64,000 bases of DNA from Stenotrophomonas maltophilia (GCA_002363385.1 DEVL01000001.1:1-64000); one strand, 5' to 3'; positions 16,901 through 26,629 are shown, counted from the stretch's first letter. Program-made: numbers and translations. Notes: generated by a model from the letters alone, not told the origin.

Positions 16901-19249
16901 TCAGAAGCCCAGATCCACACCCGGCAGCAACGGTTGCAGCTGCGCGCGGAACAGCGCCTTGATGCGCTCCAGCGCCGCCTCGTCATCGGCCTCGAAACGC
17001 AGCACCAGCACCGGCGTCGTGTTGGACGCGCGCACCAGTCCCCAGCCATCGGCGAAATCGGCACGCAGGCCGTCGATGGTGGACAGGCGCGCACCGGCGA
17101 ACGGCGAGTCCTCCAGCTGCACCGAGGAGACAAACAAGGACACCAGCGCGTGCGGGGTGCCCGCATCCACCGCTACCTTCAGCTCCGGGGTGGAGACGCT
17201 GTCGGGCAGTTCATCGAGCACCTCCGACGGGGTTTCGTCGCGCTGCGCCAGGATCTCCAGCAGGCGCGCGGCAGCGTAGAGGCCGTCGTCGAAACCGAAC
17301 CAACGCTCCTTGAAGAAGAAGTGGCCGCTCATCTCGCCCGCCAGCTCGGCGTCGGTCTCGCGCATCTTCGCCTTCATCAGCGAATGGCCGGTCTTCCACA
17401 TCAGCGGGCTGCCACCGTTGCGCAGCACGTAGTCGGAGAGCTTGCCGCTGCACTTCACGTCGTAGATCACCAGCGCGCCCGGGTTGCGCATCAGCACATC
17501 GGCGGCGAACAGCATCAGCAGGCGGTCGGCGTAGATGATCTTCCCTTCGCGGGTGACCACCCCGAGACGGTCGCCATCGCCATCGAAGGCCAGGCCGATA
17601 TCCGCATCGAAGCGCTTCACGGTCTGGATCAGGTCTTCCAGATTGTGCGGATCGCTGGGATCGGGATGGTGGTTCGGGAAAGTGCCGTCCACATCGCAGT
17701 ACAGCGGAATGACCTCGGCACCGATCGCTTCCAGCAGCGGCTGGGCAAGCTCGCCGGCCACACCATTGCCAGCATCGGCGACCACCTTGAGCGGGCGGTC
17801 CAACTGCACGTCATCGGCGATGCGCTGGATGTAATCCGCATTGACCTCGCGGGTCTGGAAACTGCCCGGCTCGGGCGCCACGTGCAGCTGGCCATCGCGG
17901 ATGCGGTGGTACAGCTCGGTGATCGCATCGCCGGACAGCGTTTCGCCGCCGACCACGATCTTGAAGCCGTTGTAGTCCGGCGGGTTGTGGCTGCCGGTGA
18001 CCGCCACGCAGCTGCCGGCGCGCAGGTGGTAGCTGGCGAAGTAGACCACCGGTGTCGGCGCCAGGCCGATATCGGTAACGTTGCAGCCAGCGCGGCGCAG
18101 GCCTTCGATCAGGCCGGCGGTCAGCTCGGGGCCGGAAAGACGGCCATCGCGGCCCACCACGATGTCGCGCAGGCCCTGGACCTGCAGCACCGAGCCGATC
18201 GCCTGGCCGATCAGGGCGGCGACCTTGGGGGTCAGCTCGCGGCCGACGATGCCGCGGATGTCGTAGGCGCGGAAGATCTCGGCCGCGACGGTCTCACCCG
18301 GCACGGACGGCGGCGGCGAGGTCGCTGCCGCCTCGTCGAGGGTCTCGACGGCCGCCACCGCGAGCGGTGCCTGGGCCAGACTTTCACTCAGGGTCGGGCC
18401 GGCGTCGGCACCACTGTCGGCAGCACCACGGCGACGCGGCAACGGCACCTTGCCCTTGCCCAGCACCAGCAGCACGGCGATCAACAGCAGCAACACGGCC
18501 ACCATGGCGCTGGAGATCGCGCCCAGTCCCAGCGGACCCGGCTCGATATCCGGCACCGCCGCCGACAGACGCAGACCGCTGTGGCCGATGGGGCGCGCCA
18601 GTGCTTCAGCGCCACCGGACAGCCCTCGGCTGCCCTGTTCGACGACGTTGTGGCTGCCTTGGCGCAGCGCGAGATAACCATCACCCGGCACGGCGACCTG
18701 GTCGAATATGCCGGTCAAGCGCAGCAGCGGCTGGCGCACGTAGACCACGGCCTCCCCCTGCGGGCCAAGCTCCACCGCTGCGGCCAGGCCGAGGCGCTGT
18801 CCGCCGGCATCGCGCACCACGCGACCGACAGGTTTGTCATCGGCAATGGCCGCTTCGAGCAGCGCCAGGCGCGAGTAACCGAAGGCTTTCGGATCGGCGT
18901 AGGCCGCATCAAGATCGGCGGTGAGGATCTGGACGTCTTCCACGCCCGGCCAGCCTTCGCGGATGGCGACAGCGGCGCCTTGTGCATTGCCACTGGCCAG
19001 TGCAGTGGCAACGCGCTCGGTCTTGAGCACCTTGCCGAGCTTGCCGAGCTGACCGGTCAGCGCCGTCTGCAGGCCTTCAACCACGCGGTCGCGCGACTGC
19101 TCCAGGGCGTCACCGACCGCAGCCTGGCGCCATTGGCGCACGCCGCTCCAACCGAACCATATCGCCAACAGCACCAGCAGCGCGGCCAACAGCGGCACCG
19201 AGCGCCCTGTGGTCAACCGCGGCCGTCCTTCCGCCTTCGCCTTGCTCAT
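16901..19249 (-). CDS. algC: phosphomannomutase/phosphoglucomutase, membrane-anchored long form
   Basis: Interconverts hexose 6- and 1-phosphates to feed sugar nucleotides for LPS, exopolysaccharide and rhamnose. The 782-residue product is far longer than the approximately 460-residue core. A membrane helix (about 18-38), an extracytoplasmic domain (about 40-230) and a second helix (about 235-258) precede the catalytic part (from about 320). Catalytic Ser420 in TGSHNP, the metal loop DGDGDR and GEMSGH are intact. It is the last gene of coaBC-dut-algC, the order seen in Pseudomonas. The N-terminal domain may be a sensor; its ligand is unknown. Confidence 0.92.
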   Translation of the reverse strand: MSKAKAEGRPRLTTGRSVPLLAALLVLLAIWFGWSGVRQWRQAAVGDALEQSRDRVVEGLQTALTGQLGKLGKVLKTERVATALASGNAQGAAVAIREGWPGVEDVQILTADLDAAYADPKAFGYSRLALLEAAIADDKPVGRVVRDAGGQRLGLAAAVELGPQGEAVVYVRQPLLRLTGIFDQVAVPGDGYLALRQGSHNVVEQGSRGLSGGAEALARPIGHSGLRLSAAVPDIEPGPLGLGAISSAMVAVLLLLIAVLLVLGKGKVPLPRRRGAADSGADAGPTLSESLAQAPLAVAAVETLDEAAATSPPPSVPGETVAAEIFRAYDIRGIVGRELTPKVAALIGQAIGSVLQVQGLRDIVVGRDGRLSGPELTAGLIEGLRRAGCNVTDIGLAPTPVVYFASYHLRAGSCVAVTGSHNPPDYNGFKIVVGGETLSGDAITELYHRIRDGQLHVAPEPGSFQTREVNADYIQRIADDVQLDRPLKVVADAGNGVAGELAQPLLEAIGAEVIPLYCDVDGTFPNHHPDPSDPHNLEDLIQTVKRFDADIGLAFDGDGDRLGVVTREGKIIYADRLLMLFAADVLMRNPGALVIYDVKCSGKLSDYVLRNGGSPLMWKTGHSLMKAKMRETDAELAGEMSGHFFFKERWFGFDDGLYAAARLLEILAQRDETPSEVLDELPDSVSTPELKVAVDAGTPHALVSLFVSSVQLEDSPFAGARLSTIDGLRADFADGWGLVRASNTTPVLVLRFEADDEAALERIKALFRAQLQPLLPGVDLGF

Positions 19250-19261
19250 GAAGCTCCCCTG

Positions 19262-19735
19262 TCAGCGCACCCCGGTATGGCCGAATCCACCCGTTCCCCT
19301 GGCGCTGTCGGTGAAAGTATCCACTACCTGAAGGGCCACGCGTGCAATCGGCAGCACGACCAGTTGGGCGATGCGGTCGCCGGGCTGAAGGGTGAAGGGT
19401 TCGCGCCCGCGATTCCAGGCGCTGATCAGCAGCGGACCCTGGTAATCGGCGTCGATCAGGCCGGTGCCGTTGCCCAGCACGATGCCATGGCGGTGGCCCA
19501 GGCCGGAGCGCGGCAGCACCACGGCGGCCAGGTTCGGATCGGCGATATGGATGGCGATACCACTGGGAATCAGCGCGGTGTCGCCGGGCTGCAGGGTGAG
19601 TTCGGTCTCCAGCGCCGCGCGCAGATCGAGCCCGGCGCTGTGTTCGGTGGCGTAGGCCGGCAGCGGCCATTCGTCGCCGAAACGCGGGTCGAGCAGCTTG
19701 ACCTGCAACGGCTGCAGGGAGGAATCGATGGTCAT
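19262..19735 (-). CDS. dut: dUTP diphosphatase
   Basis: Hydrolyses dUTP to dUMP, keeping uracil out of DNA and supplying dTMP synthesis. The 157-residue trimeric-type enzyme shows the usual motifs: SAGLDLRA, RSGLG, GTGLIDADYQG and a C-terminal RGTGGFGHTG motif. The start at 19735 overlaps the coaBC stop by ATGA. A longer in-frame start at 19825 would lie deep inside coaBC and is not supported. Confidence 0.97.
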   Translation of the reverse strand: MTIDSSLQPLQVKLLDPRFGDEWPLPAYATEHSAGLDLRAALETELTLQPGDTALIPSGIAIHIADPNLAAVVLPRSGLGHRHGIVLGNGTGLIDADYQGPLLISAWNRGREPFTLQPGDRIAQLVVLPIARVALQVVDTFTDSARGTGGFGHTGVR

Positions 19736-20991
19736 GCGTGCAACCTCTGGGCAATCAGGGACAACAGTTGTTCGGCCAACACGGTCTTGGAGGTGCCGGG
19801 GAACGCCTGTTCGCCGCCCTGCCAATAGGCCGTGGCCGCGTTTTCATCGCTTTCGAAACCGCCGGTGCTGATCCCGACCTGGTTGGCGATCACCAGGTCC
19901 AGGCGCTTGTCGACCAGCTTGCCGCGCGCGTATTTCTCCACATCGTGGGTTTCGGCGGCGAAGCCGACCACCAGCTTGAGCGCGTTGGTCTGCGTGGCCA
20001 CTTCGGCCAGGATATCCGGCGTGCGCACCAGCTCCAGGGTCAGGCTCTGGGTGTCGGCGGTCTTCTTTAGTTTCTGCGGAGCGATCTGGCGGGGGGTGTA
20101 ATCGGACACGGCAGCCGCGCCGATATAGATGTCGGCCGGCAACGCCTCCAGCACCGCTTCGCGCATCTGTGCGGCCGAGCGCACATCGATGCGCTGCACG
20201 CCGGCGGGCGTGGCCAGCTGGACCGGGCCACTGACCAGCACCACCTGCGCGCCGAGGCGGGCGGCCGCGGCGGCCAGGGCATAGCCCATCTTGCCGCTGC
20301 TGCGGTTGCCGACATAGCGCACCGGGTCGATGTCCTCATAGGTGGGGCCGGCACTGATCAGCACGCGCAGACCCTTCAGTTCACTGCTCGCCGACGGCTC
20401 GGCGGGGGCCGGCGCGTGCAGCCGGGCCAGCGCGGCCACGATCGCGTGCGGTTCGGTAAGCCGGCCCGGGCCGGACTCGCCTTCGGCCAGCGGCCCGTCT
20501 TCCGGCCCGATCACCTGGGCGCCGCGCTCGCGCAGCAGGCCGATGTTGGCCTGGGTGGCCGGGTGCAGCCACATGCGGTGGTTCATCGCCGGGCACACGG
20601 TCAGCGGCGCGGTGGTGGCCAGGCACAGGGTGGTGACCAGGTCATCGGCGTGGCCGTTGGCCAGGCGCGCGAGCAGATCGGCCGTGGCCGGGGCGACCAC
20701 GATGCGGTCGGCCCAGCGGGCGAGCTCGATGTGGCCCATGGCCTGCTCGGCCGCGCTGTCCCACAGGGTCGTGCGGGTCGGCTGACCGGACAGCGCCTGG
20801 AAGCTCAGCGGGGTGACGAACTGCTGGGCCCCGGCGGTCATCGCGACCTGCACCTGGGCCCCGGCATCCCGCAGGCGGCGCACCAGTTCCAGCGACTTGT
20901 AGGCAGCGATCCCGCCACCAACGCACAACAACAGCTTCTGGCCTTCCAACGGGCGCGCGGCCGCCGGAGAAGCCTGGGGGGAGTCAGCCAC
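19732..20991 (-). CDS. coaBC: bifunctional PPC decarboxylase / phosphopantothenate-cysteine ligase
   Basis: Carries out two steps of coenzyme A synthesis. In the 419-residue product the N-terminal CoaC flavoprotein domain (about 15-200) has the PAMNHRMW motif. The CoaB ligase domain (about 205-415) has SAGPTYEDIDPVRYVGN and SSGKMG. It is the first gene of a coaBC-dut-algC unit and is divergent from radC, a pairing common in gammaproteobacteria. Confidence 0.96.
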   Translation of the reverse strand: MADSPQASPAAARPLEGQKLLLCVGGGIAAYKSLELVRRLRDAGAQVQVAMTAGAQQFVTPLSFQALSGQPTRTTLWDSAAEQAMGHIELARWADRIVVAPATADLLARLANGHADDLVTTLCLATTAPLTVCPAMNHRMWLHPATQANIGLLRERGAQVIGPEDGPLAEGESGPGRLTEPHAIVAALARLHAPAPAEPSASSELKGLRVLISAGPTYEDIDPVRYVGNRSSGKMGYALAAAAARLGAQVVLVSGPVQLATPAGVQRIDVRSAAQMREAVLEALPADIYIGAAAVSDYTPRQIAPQKLKKTADTQSLTLELVRTPDILAEVATQTNALKLVVGFAAETHDVEKYARGKLVDKRLDLVIANQVGISTGGFESDENAATAYWQGGEQAFPGTSKTVLAEQLLSLIAQRLHA

Positions 20992-21185
20992 CTTGGGTGT
21001 TCCTGTCGAACCGAGGCGATTAGCTTACCCGATGGTCCGCAAGCCGCCTGATGCGCCAGCGGCATAAGCAGGCAGATTTTCGTCATAAGCAATTGCCGGA
21101 CCTGGCACGATGCCCTGCATTTACCGACACGATGCCGCCCGGTTCACCGATGGTGGCCTGCTCGGCACCGAGGGAGACTGAGGCC

Positions 21186-21875
21186 ATGTCGATCCGAGAC
21201 TGGCCCAGTGCCGAGCGCCCCCGCGAAAAGCTGCTTGCCCACGGCGCCGGCGCCCTGTCCGATGCCGAGCTGCTGGCGATCTTCCTGGGGTCGGGCCTGC
21301 GCGGCCGCGACGCCGTCGAAACCGCCCGCGACCTGCTGCAGGCCCATGGCCCCCTGCGCAACCTGCTCGACCTGCCGGCCCCAGCGTTGGCGGCCCTGCC
21401 CGGGCTTGGGCCGGCCCGCAGCTGCAAGCTGGTGGCCGGGCTGGAGCTGGCGCATCGCCATCTTGCGGCCGAGCTGGCCCGCGGCGAGAGCCTGCGTGAC
21501 CCGGCCGCCGCTGGGCGCTACTTCAAGCAGCGGCTGCGGGCGCGGCCCAACGAGGTATTCGCCGCGTTGTTCCTGGACAACCAGCACCGCACGCTGGCCT
21601 GCGAGGAGCTGTTCAGCGGCACGGTGGATGCCGCGGCGGTCTACCCGCGGGAAGTGGTCCGCCGCGCCCTGCTGCACAACGCGGCTGCAGTAATCGTCAG
21701 CCACAACCACCCTTCCGGCAGTGCCGAGCCCTCGCTGGAGGACCGCCGGATCACCGCGCTGCTGCAGCAGGCCCTGGCCCTGGTGGATATCCGCCTGCTC
21801 GACCATGTCGTGATCGGCGACGGAGCCCCGGTATCGATGGCCGCGCGCGGGTGGATAGCCGCGGGAACGGCCTGA
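21186..21875 (+). CDS. radC: RadC family JAMM-domain protein
   Basis: A 229-residue protein with an N-terminal helix-hairpin-helix region (LLDLPAPALAALPGLG) and a C-terminal JAMM metalloprotease-like domain with His173, His175 and Ser177 in SHNHPSG. The biological role of RadC is unsettled; the old link to recombination repair is weak. The ATG at 21186 gives the family N-terminus (SIRDWPSAERPREKL). It is divergent from coaBC. Confidence 0.92.
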   Translation: MSIRDWPSAERPREKLLAHGAGALSDAELLAIFLGSGLRGRDAVETARDLLQAHGPLRNLLDLPAPALAALPGLGPARSCKLVAGLELAHRHLAAELARGESLRDPAAAGRYFKQRLRARPNEVFAALFLDNQHRTLACEELFSGTVDAAAVYPREVVRRALLHNAAAVIVSHNHPSGSAEPSLEDRRITALLQQALALVDIRLLDHVVIGDGAPVSMAARGWIAAGTA

Positions 21876-21934
21876 TCCGGTACGCCAAGCGCCCCGCTCG
21901 GCCCCGGTTCAATGGATCGGGGTGGCTTCTGGGC

Positions 21935-21940
21935 TAAAAT
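21935..21940 (+). promoter_or_regulatory. argS -10 element
   Basis: TAAAAT about 37 nt upstream of the GTG start of argS. The matching -35 region (ATGGAT at 21912) is weak. Confidence 0.4.
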
Positions 21941-21976
21941 TGCCGATTCCGCCGCTCCAGTCCCAAAGCAGGCCTT

Positions 21977-23665
21977 GTGAAAAATCTCCTCCGCGCCCTG
22001 ATCAGCCAAGGCATCGAAGCCTTGCGCGCCAACGGCACTCTGCCGGCCGATACCCTGACCCCGGAATTCGTGGTGGAACGCCCGAAGACCCGTGAGCACG
22101 GCGATTTCGCCACCAATGCCGCGATGCTGCTGGCCAAGCCGGCGCGCAGCAATCCGCGCGCCCTGGCCCAGGCACTGCTCGATGCGCTGCCCAAGAGCAA
22201 TGATGTGCTGCGCGTCGAGATCGCCGGCCCAGGCTTCATCAATTTCCACCTCGCCCCCAGCGCCTACCAGCGCGAAGCGGCCAGCGTGCTCAAGGAAGGC
22301 GCCGATTACGGCCACAACCTGAGCGGCAACGGCCGTACCGTGGGCGTGGAATACGTGTCGGCCAACCCGACCGGTCCGCTGCATGTCGGCCACGGCCGCG
22401 CGGCGGCGATCGGTGACTGCCTGGCGCGCCTGCTGGAAGTGAACGGCTGGAACGCCAAGCGCGAGTTCTACTACAACGACGCCGGCGTGCAGATCGAGAA
22501 CCTGGCGCTGTCCACCCAGGCACGCGCGAAGGGTCTCAAGCCCGACGACGCCGGCTGGCCGGAAGCCGGTTACCGCGGTGATTACATCGAGGATGTGGCC
22601 AAGGCGTACCTGGCCGGCGCCACGGTGGAGCTGGAAGGCCACTCGGTGGTCGGCGAGCGCGACCCGGACAACCTCGATGCGATCCGTCGCTTCGCGGTGG
22701 CCTACCTGCGCAACGAGCAGAACCAGGACCTGGCCGCATTCGGCGTGGATTTCGATATCTACTTCCTGGAAAGCTCGCTGTACAAGGACGGCAAGGTCGA
22801 AGAGACCGTCGCCCAGCTCAACGCGGCCGGCCATACGTATGAGGAAGGCGGCGCGCTGTGGCTGCGCTCGACCGACTTCGGTGACGACAAGGACCGCGTG
22901 ATGCGCAAGTCCGACGGCACCTACACCTACTTCCTGCCGGATGTGGCCTATCACCTCTCCAAGTGGCAGCGCGGCTACGAGCGCGCGATCACCGAGCTGG
23001 GGGCGGACCACCACGGTTCGCTGGCGCGTGTGCGTGCCGGCCTGCAGGCGCTGGACGTCGGCATCCCGAAGGGCTGGCCGGAATACGTGCTGCACCAGAT
23101 GGTGACGGTGATGCGCGGCGGCGAGGAAGTGAAGCTCTCCAAGCGTGCCGGCAGCTACCTGACCCTGCGTGACCTGATCGAAGAAGCCGGCCGCGATGCC
23201 ACCCGCTGGTTCCTGATCGCGCGCAAGCCCGATTCGCAGCTGACCTTCGATATCGATCTGGCCCGCCAGCAGAGCAACGACAATCCGGTGTTCTACGTGC
23301 AGTACGCGCACGCCCGGGTGTGCAGCCTGCTGCGCCAGGCGCAGGAGAAGAAGCTGAGCTACACGCCGGCCGAAGGTCTGACCGGGCTGTCGTCACTGGA
23401 CGATGAGGCATCGCTGTGGCTGATGGTGGAAATGTCGCGCTTCCCGGAAGTCGTTGAAGCGGCCGGCCTCGCGCTGGAACCGCACCTGATCGCGCAGTAC
23501 CTGCGTGAATTGGCGCACGCCTTCCACACGTGGTATCACGGCACGCAGGTCCTGGTGGCCGACGAAAGCGAACGCAACGCCAAGCTGACGCTGGCCTGTG
23601 CCGCGCGCCAGGTCCTGGCCAATGGTCTGAACATCCTGGGCGTTTCCGCCCCGGAAAAAATGTAA
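21977..23665 (+). CDS. argS: arginyl-tRNA synthetase
   Basis: Charges tRNA-Arg. The 562-residue class I enzyme has an N-terminal additional domain (residues 1-100), the HIGH-type motif in ANPTGPLHVGHGRA, the KMSKS-type loop as KLSKRAG, and an all-helical anticodon-binding domain at the end. The start is GTG at 21977. It is followed 18 bp later by a SPOR-domain gene, a pairing frequent in proteobacteria. Confidence 0.96.
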   Translation: MKNLLRALISQGIEALRANGTLPADTLTPEFVVERPKTREHGDFATNAAMLLAKPARSNPRALAQALLDALPKSNDVLRVEIAGPGFINFHLAPSAYQREAASVLKEGADYGHNLSGNGRTVGVEYVSANPTGPLHVGHGRAAAIGDCLARLLEVNGWNAKREFYYNDAGVQIENLALSTQARAKGLKPDDAGWPEAGYRGDYIEDVAKAYLAGATVELEGHSVVGERDPDNLDAIRRFAVAYLRNEQNQDLAAFGVDFDIYFLESSLYKDGKVEETVAQLNAAGHTYEEGGALWLRSTDFGDDKDRVMRKSDGTYTYFLPDVAYHLSKWQRGYERAITELGADHHGSLARVRAGLQALDVGIPKGWPEYVLHQMVTVMRGGEEVKLSKRAGSYLTLRDLIEEAGRDATRWFLIARKPDSQLTFDIDLARQQSNDNPVFYVQYAHARVCSLLRQAQEKKLSYTPAEGLTGLSSLDDEASLWLMVEMSRFPEVVEAAGLALEPHLIAQYLRELAHAFHTWYHGTQVLVADESERNAKLTLACAARQVLANGLNILGVSAPEKM

Positions 23666-23683
23666 GCAGTGGAGAAGCAGTAA

Positions 23684-24550
23684 ATGGCAGCACGACGCGG
23701 CAAGAGCCAGGCACGGCGCAACAGCAACCAGGGCACCCCGGGATGGGTGTGGCTGGTCGCGGGTGTGGCGATTGCGGCCGTGGTGTTCCTGGCGGCACCG
23801 AACCTGTTCAAGAACGACGGTGATGGCTTCCTGCGGGTCGGCCCGCAGCCGGACCCGAACGCCCAGCCGGCGCCGGTGAGCGACGCCGAGACCGACGTGG
23901 GCACCGAGCTGCCCAAGCCCGGCGCCGCGAAGCCTGCCGAACCGGCCAAGCCGGCGGCGACGCAGTACGACTTCTACACCCTGCTGCCCGGCAAGGAAGT
24001 GGAAATGTCCGATGCCGAGCTGGCCGCCAGCGCACGCGCCGAAGACCAGCGTCGTGCCAAGGCCGATGCGCAGCGCGCGCAGGCGGCGCTGGAAGGGCGG
24101 CCGTTGCCGCCCGCACCGGCACCGACCAGCACCGCCGCGACCACGACGCCTGCGCCGGTCAGTACCGCGGCGTTGCCGGCGCCGGTGAATGAACGTCCAA
24201 CCGCCACGCCGGCACCGGCGGCATCAGCCCCGGCCACGGTGGCCACCGCGCCGAAACCGGATGCACCTGCGGCCACCGCGCCGGCTGCCGCTGCAGCCGC
24301 CGATCCGGCCGCGGGCAACGTGCGTTACATCCTGCAGGCCGGTGCGTTCGGTGCCTCCGGCGACGCCGAAGCGACCAAGGCCAAGCTGGCGATGATCGGG
24401 CTGGCCGCGCGCGTGGAATCGGCGCAGATCAACGGCAAGACGGTGTACCGCGTGCGCATGGGGCCGTATGGCAGCGCGGGCGAACTGGCCGAAGCCAAGC
24501 AGAAGCTGGATGGAACCGGGCTTCAGGCGATGGCGATCAAGGCGCAGTAG
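23684..24550 (+). CDS. SPOR-domain (FtsN-like) protein
   Basis: A 288-residue bitopic inner-membrane protein. A basic cytoplasmic N-terminus precedes one membrane helix (about 21-43), a long Pro/Ala/Thr-rich periplasmic linker (about 70-205), and a C-terminal SPOR domain (about 208-287) beginning VRYILQAGAFG. SPOR domains bind denuded glycan strands at the division septum. Position after argS and overall layout match FtsN-like proteins of this group. An ftsN identity is likely but not provable from layout alone. Confidence 0.85.
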   Translation: MAARRGKSQARRNSNQGTPGWVWLVAGVAIAAVVFLAAPNLFKNDGDGFLRVGPQPDPNAQPAPVSDAETDVGTELPKPGAAKPAEPAKPAATQYDFYTLLPGKEVEMSDAELAASARAEDQRRAKADAQRAQAALEGRPLPPAPAPTSTAATTTPAPVSTAALPAPVNERPTATPAPAASAPATVATAPKPDAPAATAPAAAAAADPAAGNVRYILQAGAFGASGDAEATKAKLAMIGLAARVESAQINGKTVYRVRMGPYGSAGELAEAKQKLDGTGLQAMAIKAQ

Positions 24551-24554
24551 GCGC

Positions 24555-24580
24555 GCCCCCTTGCACTCCAAGGGGGCTGT
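24555..24580 (+). terminator. terminator after the SPOR gene
   Basis: An 8-bp perfect stem GCCCCCTT / AAGGGGGC (24555-24562 with 24570-24577) with a 7-nt loop lies 5 bp after the stop, followed by TGTTGCT. Confidence 0.75.
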
Positions 24581-24601
24581 TGCTCCAGATGCACCCCGAA
24601 T

Positions 24602-24630
24602 GCCGACCCCTGGGTCGGCGTTCTTGTTTC
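24602..24630 (+). terminator. second hairpin/terminator after the SPOR gene
   Basis: GCCGACCC / GGGTCGGC (24602-24609 with 24612-24619) is followed by GTTCTTGTTT. The stem resembles SMAG-type repeats but lacks the GTAG end. It probably backs up the preceding terminator ahead of the convergent SDR gene. Confidence 0.6.
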
Positions 24631-24668
24631 AGGCAGCACCCCTCGCGGGCAGCTGACGGCGCCTGCGA

Positions 24669-25418
24669 TCAGTCGCGCGCGACCTGGAAGCCCGCGAACG
24701 ACTGGCTGACCGGCATCACTTCGAGGCGATTGATGTTCAGGTGCGCCGGCAGCGAGGCGACCCAGAAGATCTGCTCGGCGATGTCATCGGCGGTCATCGG
24801 GTTGGCACCGGTGTAGAGCTTGTCCGAAGCGGCCTGGTCGCCATGGGTGCGGACCACGGTGAACTCGGTTTCGGCCATGCCCGGCTCGATCGTGGTCACG
24901 CGCACGCCACTGCCGTGCAGGTCCGAGCGCAGGCCCAGCGAGAACTGGCTGACGAAGGCCTTGGTGCCGCCGTAGGCGTTGCCGCCCGGGTACGGGTACA
25001 CACCGGCCACCGAGCTGATGTTGATGATCGCGCCCTTGCGCGCGACCAGCTGCGGCAACAGGCGGTGGGTCAACGTCACCAGGGCGGTAACGTTGGTGTC
25101 GATCATGGTGCGCCAGTCTTCCAGCGAGGCGCTCTGGGCCGGGGCGGTGCCCTGGGCCAGGCCGGCGTTGTTGACCAGCAGGTCGATGTCGGCGAACCCG
25201 GCCGGCAGGGCGGCCAGTGCCGCCTCCATTGCCGCGCTGTCGCGCACGTCGAACACCGCCGCGTGCACGCGCTCGGGACCGTAGGCATCGACCAGCGGCT
25301 GCAGGCGCTCGGCACGGCGCCCGGTGGCGATCACGCGCCAGCCGGCCTGCGCGAAACGGTGGACAGCGGCGGCGCCAAAGCCGGAGGTGGCGCCGGTAAT
25401 CAGAGCGGTACGGGTCAT
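24669..25418 (-). CDS. ydfG: NADP-dependent 3-hydroxy acid dehydrogenase (SDR, YdfG-like)
   Basis: A 249-residue classical short-chain dehydrogenase. The cofactor motif TGATSGFG is near residue 9, NNAG near 83, and the catalytic triad is Ser136, Tyr149 and Lys153 (YGGTK). The C-terminal half (NPMTADDIAEQIFWVASLP) matches YdfG, which oxidises L-serine, L-allo-threonine and 3-hydroxypropionate. The ATG at 25418 begins MTRTALITGAT; an in-frame start 12 codons upstream has no family support. Confidence 0.88.
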   Translation of the reverse strand: MTRTALITGATSGFGAAAVHRFAQAGWRVIATGRRAERLQPLVDAYGPERVHAAVFDVRDSAAMEAALAALPAGFADIDLLVNNAGLAQGTAPAQSASLEDWRTMIDTNVTALVTLTHRLLPQLVARKGAIINISSVAGVYPYPGGNAYGGTKAFVSQFSLGLRSDLHGSGVRVTTIEPGMAETEFTVVRTHGDQAASDKLYTGANPMTADDIAEQIFWVASLPAHLNINRLEVMPVSQSFAGFQVARD

Positions 25419-25515
25419 CGAGGTACTCCGTGGAGATCCCGACCATTTTCGCACCGATGCCCGCCCGGTGCAGGGCCCGGCGCTGCTCCGCTACCCGGTG
25501 TTGCGAGCCGTCGCG

Positions 25516-26001
25516 TCAGCGGATGCGGAACACCCGTGCCTTGGGCAGGTCTTCATCCACCTGCAGGAACCAGCGGCCGGCAATGCCCGGCACCACGACA
25601 ATATCGGGGTTGCTGCGGGCGGTCTTGAGCGTCATCTCGCCCTTGAGCACCTGCCATTGCTGGCCGTTATCGAGGGTGAACACCGTGCCGGGGGCCCAAC
25701 CGCTCACCTGGCCGGTGACCTTGGCGGTGATGGGGCCGTCGTCCAGCCCGGGGAACATCGGGGCCGGTGTCGGCACGCCCGGGCCTGCGGCAGGGGCCGC
25801 CGCGATGGCGACCGGTGCCGGGGTCTCGGCCTCGGCCTGGCGCAGCAGGCGGTTCAGCGTCTGCAGCTGGGCCGGGGTCAGCCCGACCTCGGCCAGCGCC
25901 TGCGGATCCACCCGCTGCTCCAGCGCCACATACGGGACCTGGGCCCCTGCCTGGCCTGCCATCAACATGCCCACACACCCGAGTACCTGCCACCTGCGCA
26001 T
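25516..26001 (-). CDS. small exported protein, function unknown
   Basis: A 161-residue protein with a signal peptide (cleavage after AGQAGAQ), a central Ala/Pro-rich linker and a C-terminal module of about 75 residues (GQVSGWAPGTVFTLDNGQQWQV) that looks like a small beta-rich domain. The ATG at 26001 has GAGCAGG upstream; a start 18 codons earlier is possible but would spoil the signal peptide. It lies 97 bp upstream of ydfG on the same strand. Function not recognised. Confidence 0.7.
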   Translation of the reverse strand: MRRWQVLGCVGMLMAGQAGAQVPYVALEQRVDPQALAEVGLTPAQLQTLNRLLRQAEAETPAPVAIAAAPAAGPGVPTPAPMFPGLDDGPITAKVTGQVSGWAPGTVFTLDNGQQWQVLKGEMTLKTARSNPDIVVVPGIAGRWFLQVDEDLPKARVFRIR

Positions 26002-26158
26002 TGCCTGCTCCACTACCTGTCGATGCCTGATCGCGGCACTGTGCTTCACTTTCATGGCAGCCAGATGACAGCGACCACCGGTCGCAGCCGGCCACGCGTC
26101 CGCCACGGGGTAAAATGGCCGCCAGCCGCGCAGCCGCGCCGGCGGTATTGGACGTCCC

Positions 26159-26629
26159 ATGATCAACAACGATGTACTGCGCAGCATCCGCTACATGCTC
26201 GACCTCAGCGACGGCATGATCGCCGACACCTGTGCCCTGGCCGATCCGGCCTTCGTGGTCGACAAGGCCGATGTGGCCGGCTGGCTGCGCAAGGAAGACG
26301 AAGAAGGCTTCGTGCCCTGCGACGACCGCACCCTGGCGCATTTCCTGGATGGCCTGATCGTGCATTTCCGTGGCCGCGACGAGAGCCAGCCGGTGCGCCC
26401 GGTGGAAAAGCGCATCACCAACAACCTGGTGCTGAAGAAGCTGCGCGTCGCCTTCCAGCTGAAGGACGTGGACATGCACGAAGTGTTCGACGCCGCCGGG
26501 TTCTCGGTCTCCAAGCCGGAACTGTCCGCACTGTTCCGTCAGCCGGACCACAAGAACTACCGCGCCTGCGGTGACCAGATGCTGCGCAATTTCCTCAAGG
26601 GCCTGACCCTGCGTGTGCGCGGCGCCTGA
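26159..26629 (+). CDS. yehS: DUF1456 family protein (YehS-like)
   Basis: A 156-residue protein made of two similar DUF1456 units: NDVLRSIRYMLDL at the start and NNLVLKKLRVAF from about residue 82. Function is unknown. A TAAAAT -10-like hexamer lies at 26111-26116. Its 3' end overlaps the convergent lysR gene by 35 bp. Confidence 0.88.
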   Translation: MINNDVLRSIRYMLDLSDGMIADTCALADPAFVVDKADVAGWLRKEDEEGFVPCDDRTLAHFLDGLIVHFRGRDESQPVRPVEKRITNNLVLKKLRVAFQLKDVDMHEVFDAAGFSVSKPELSALFRQPDHKNYRACGDQMLRNFLKGLTLRVRGA

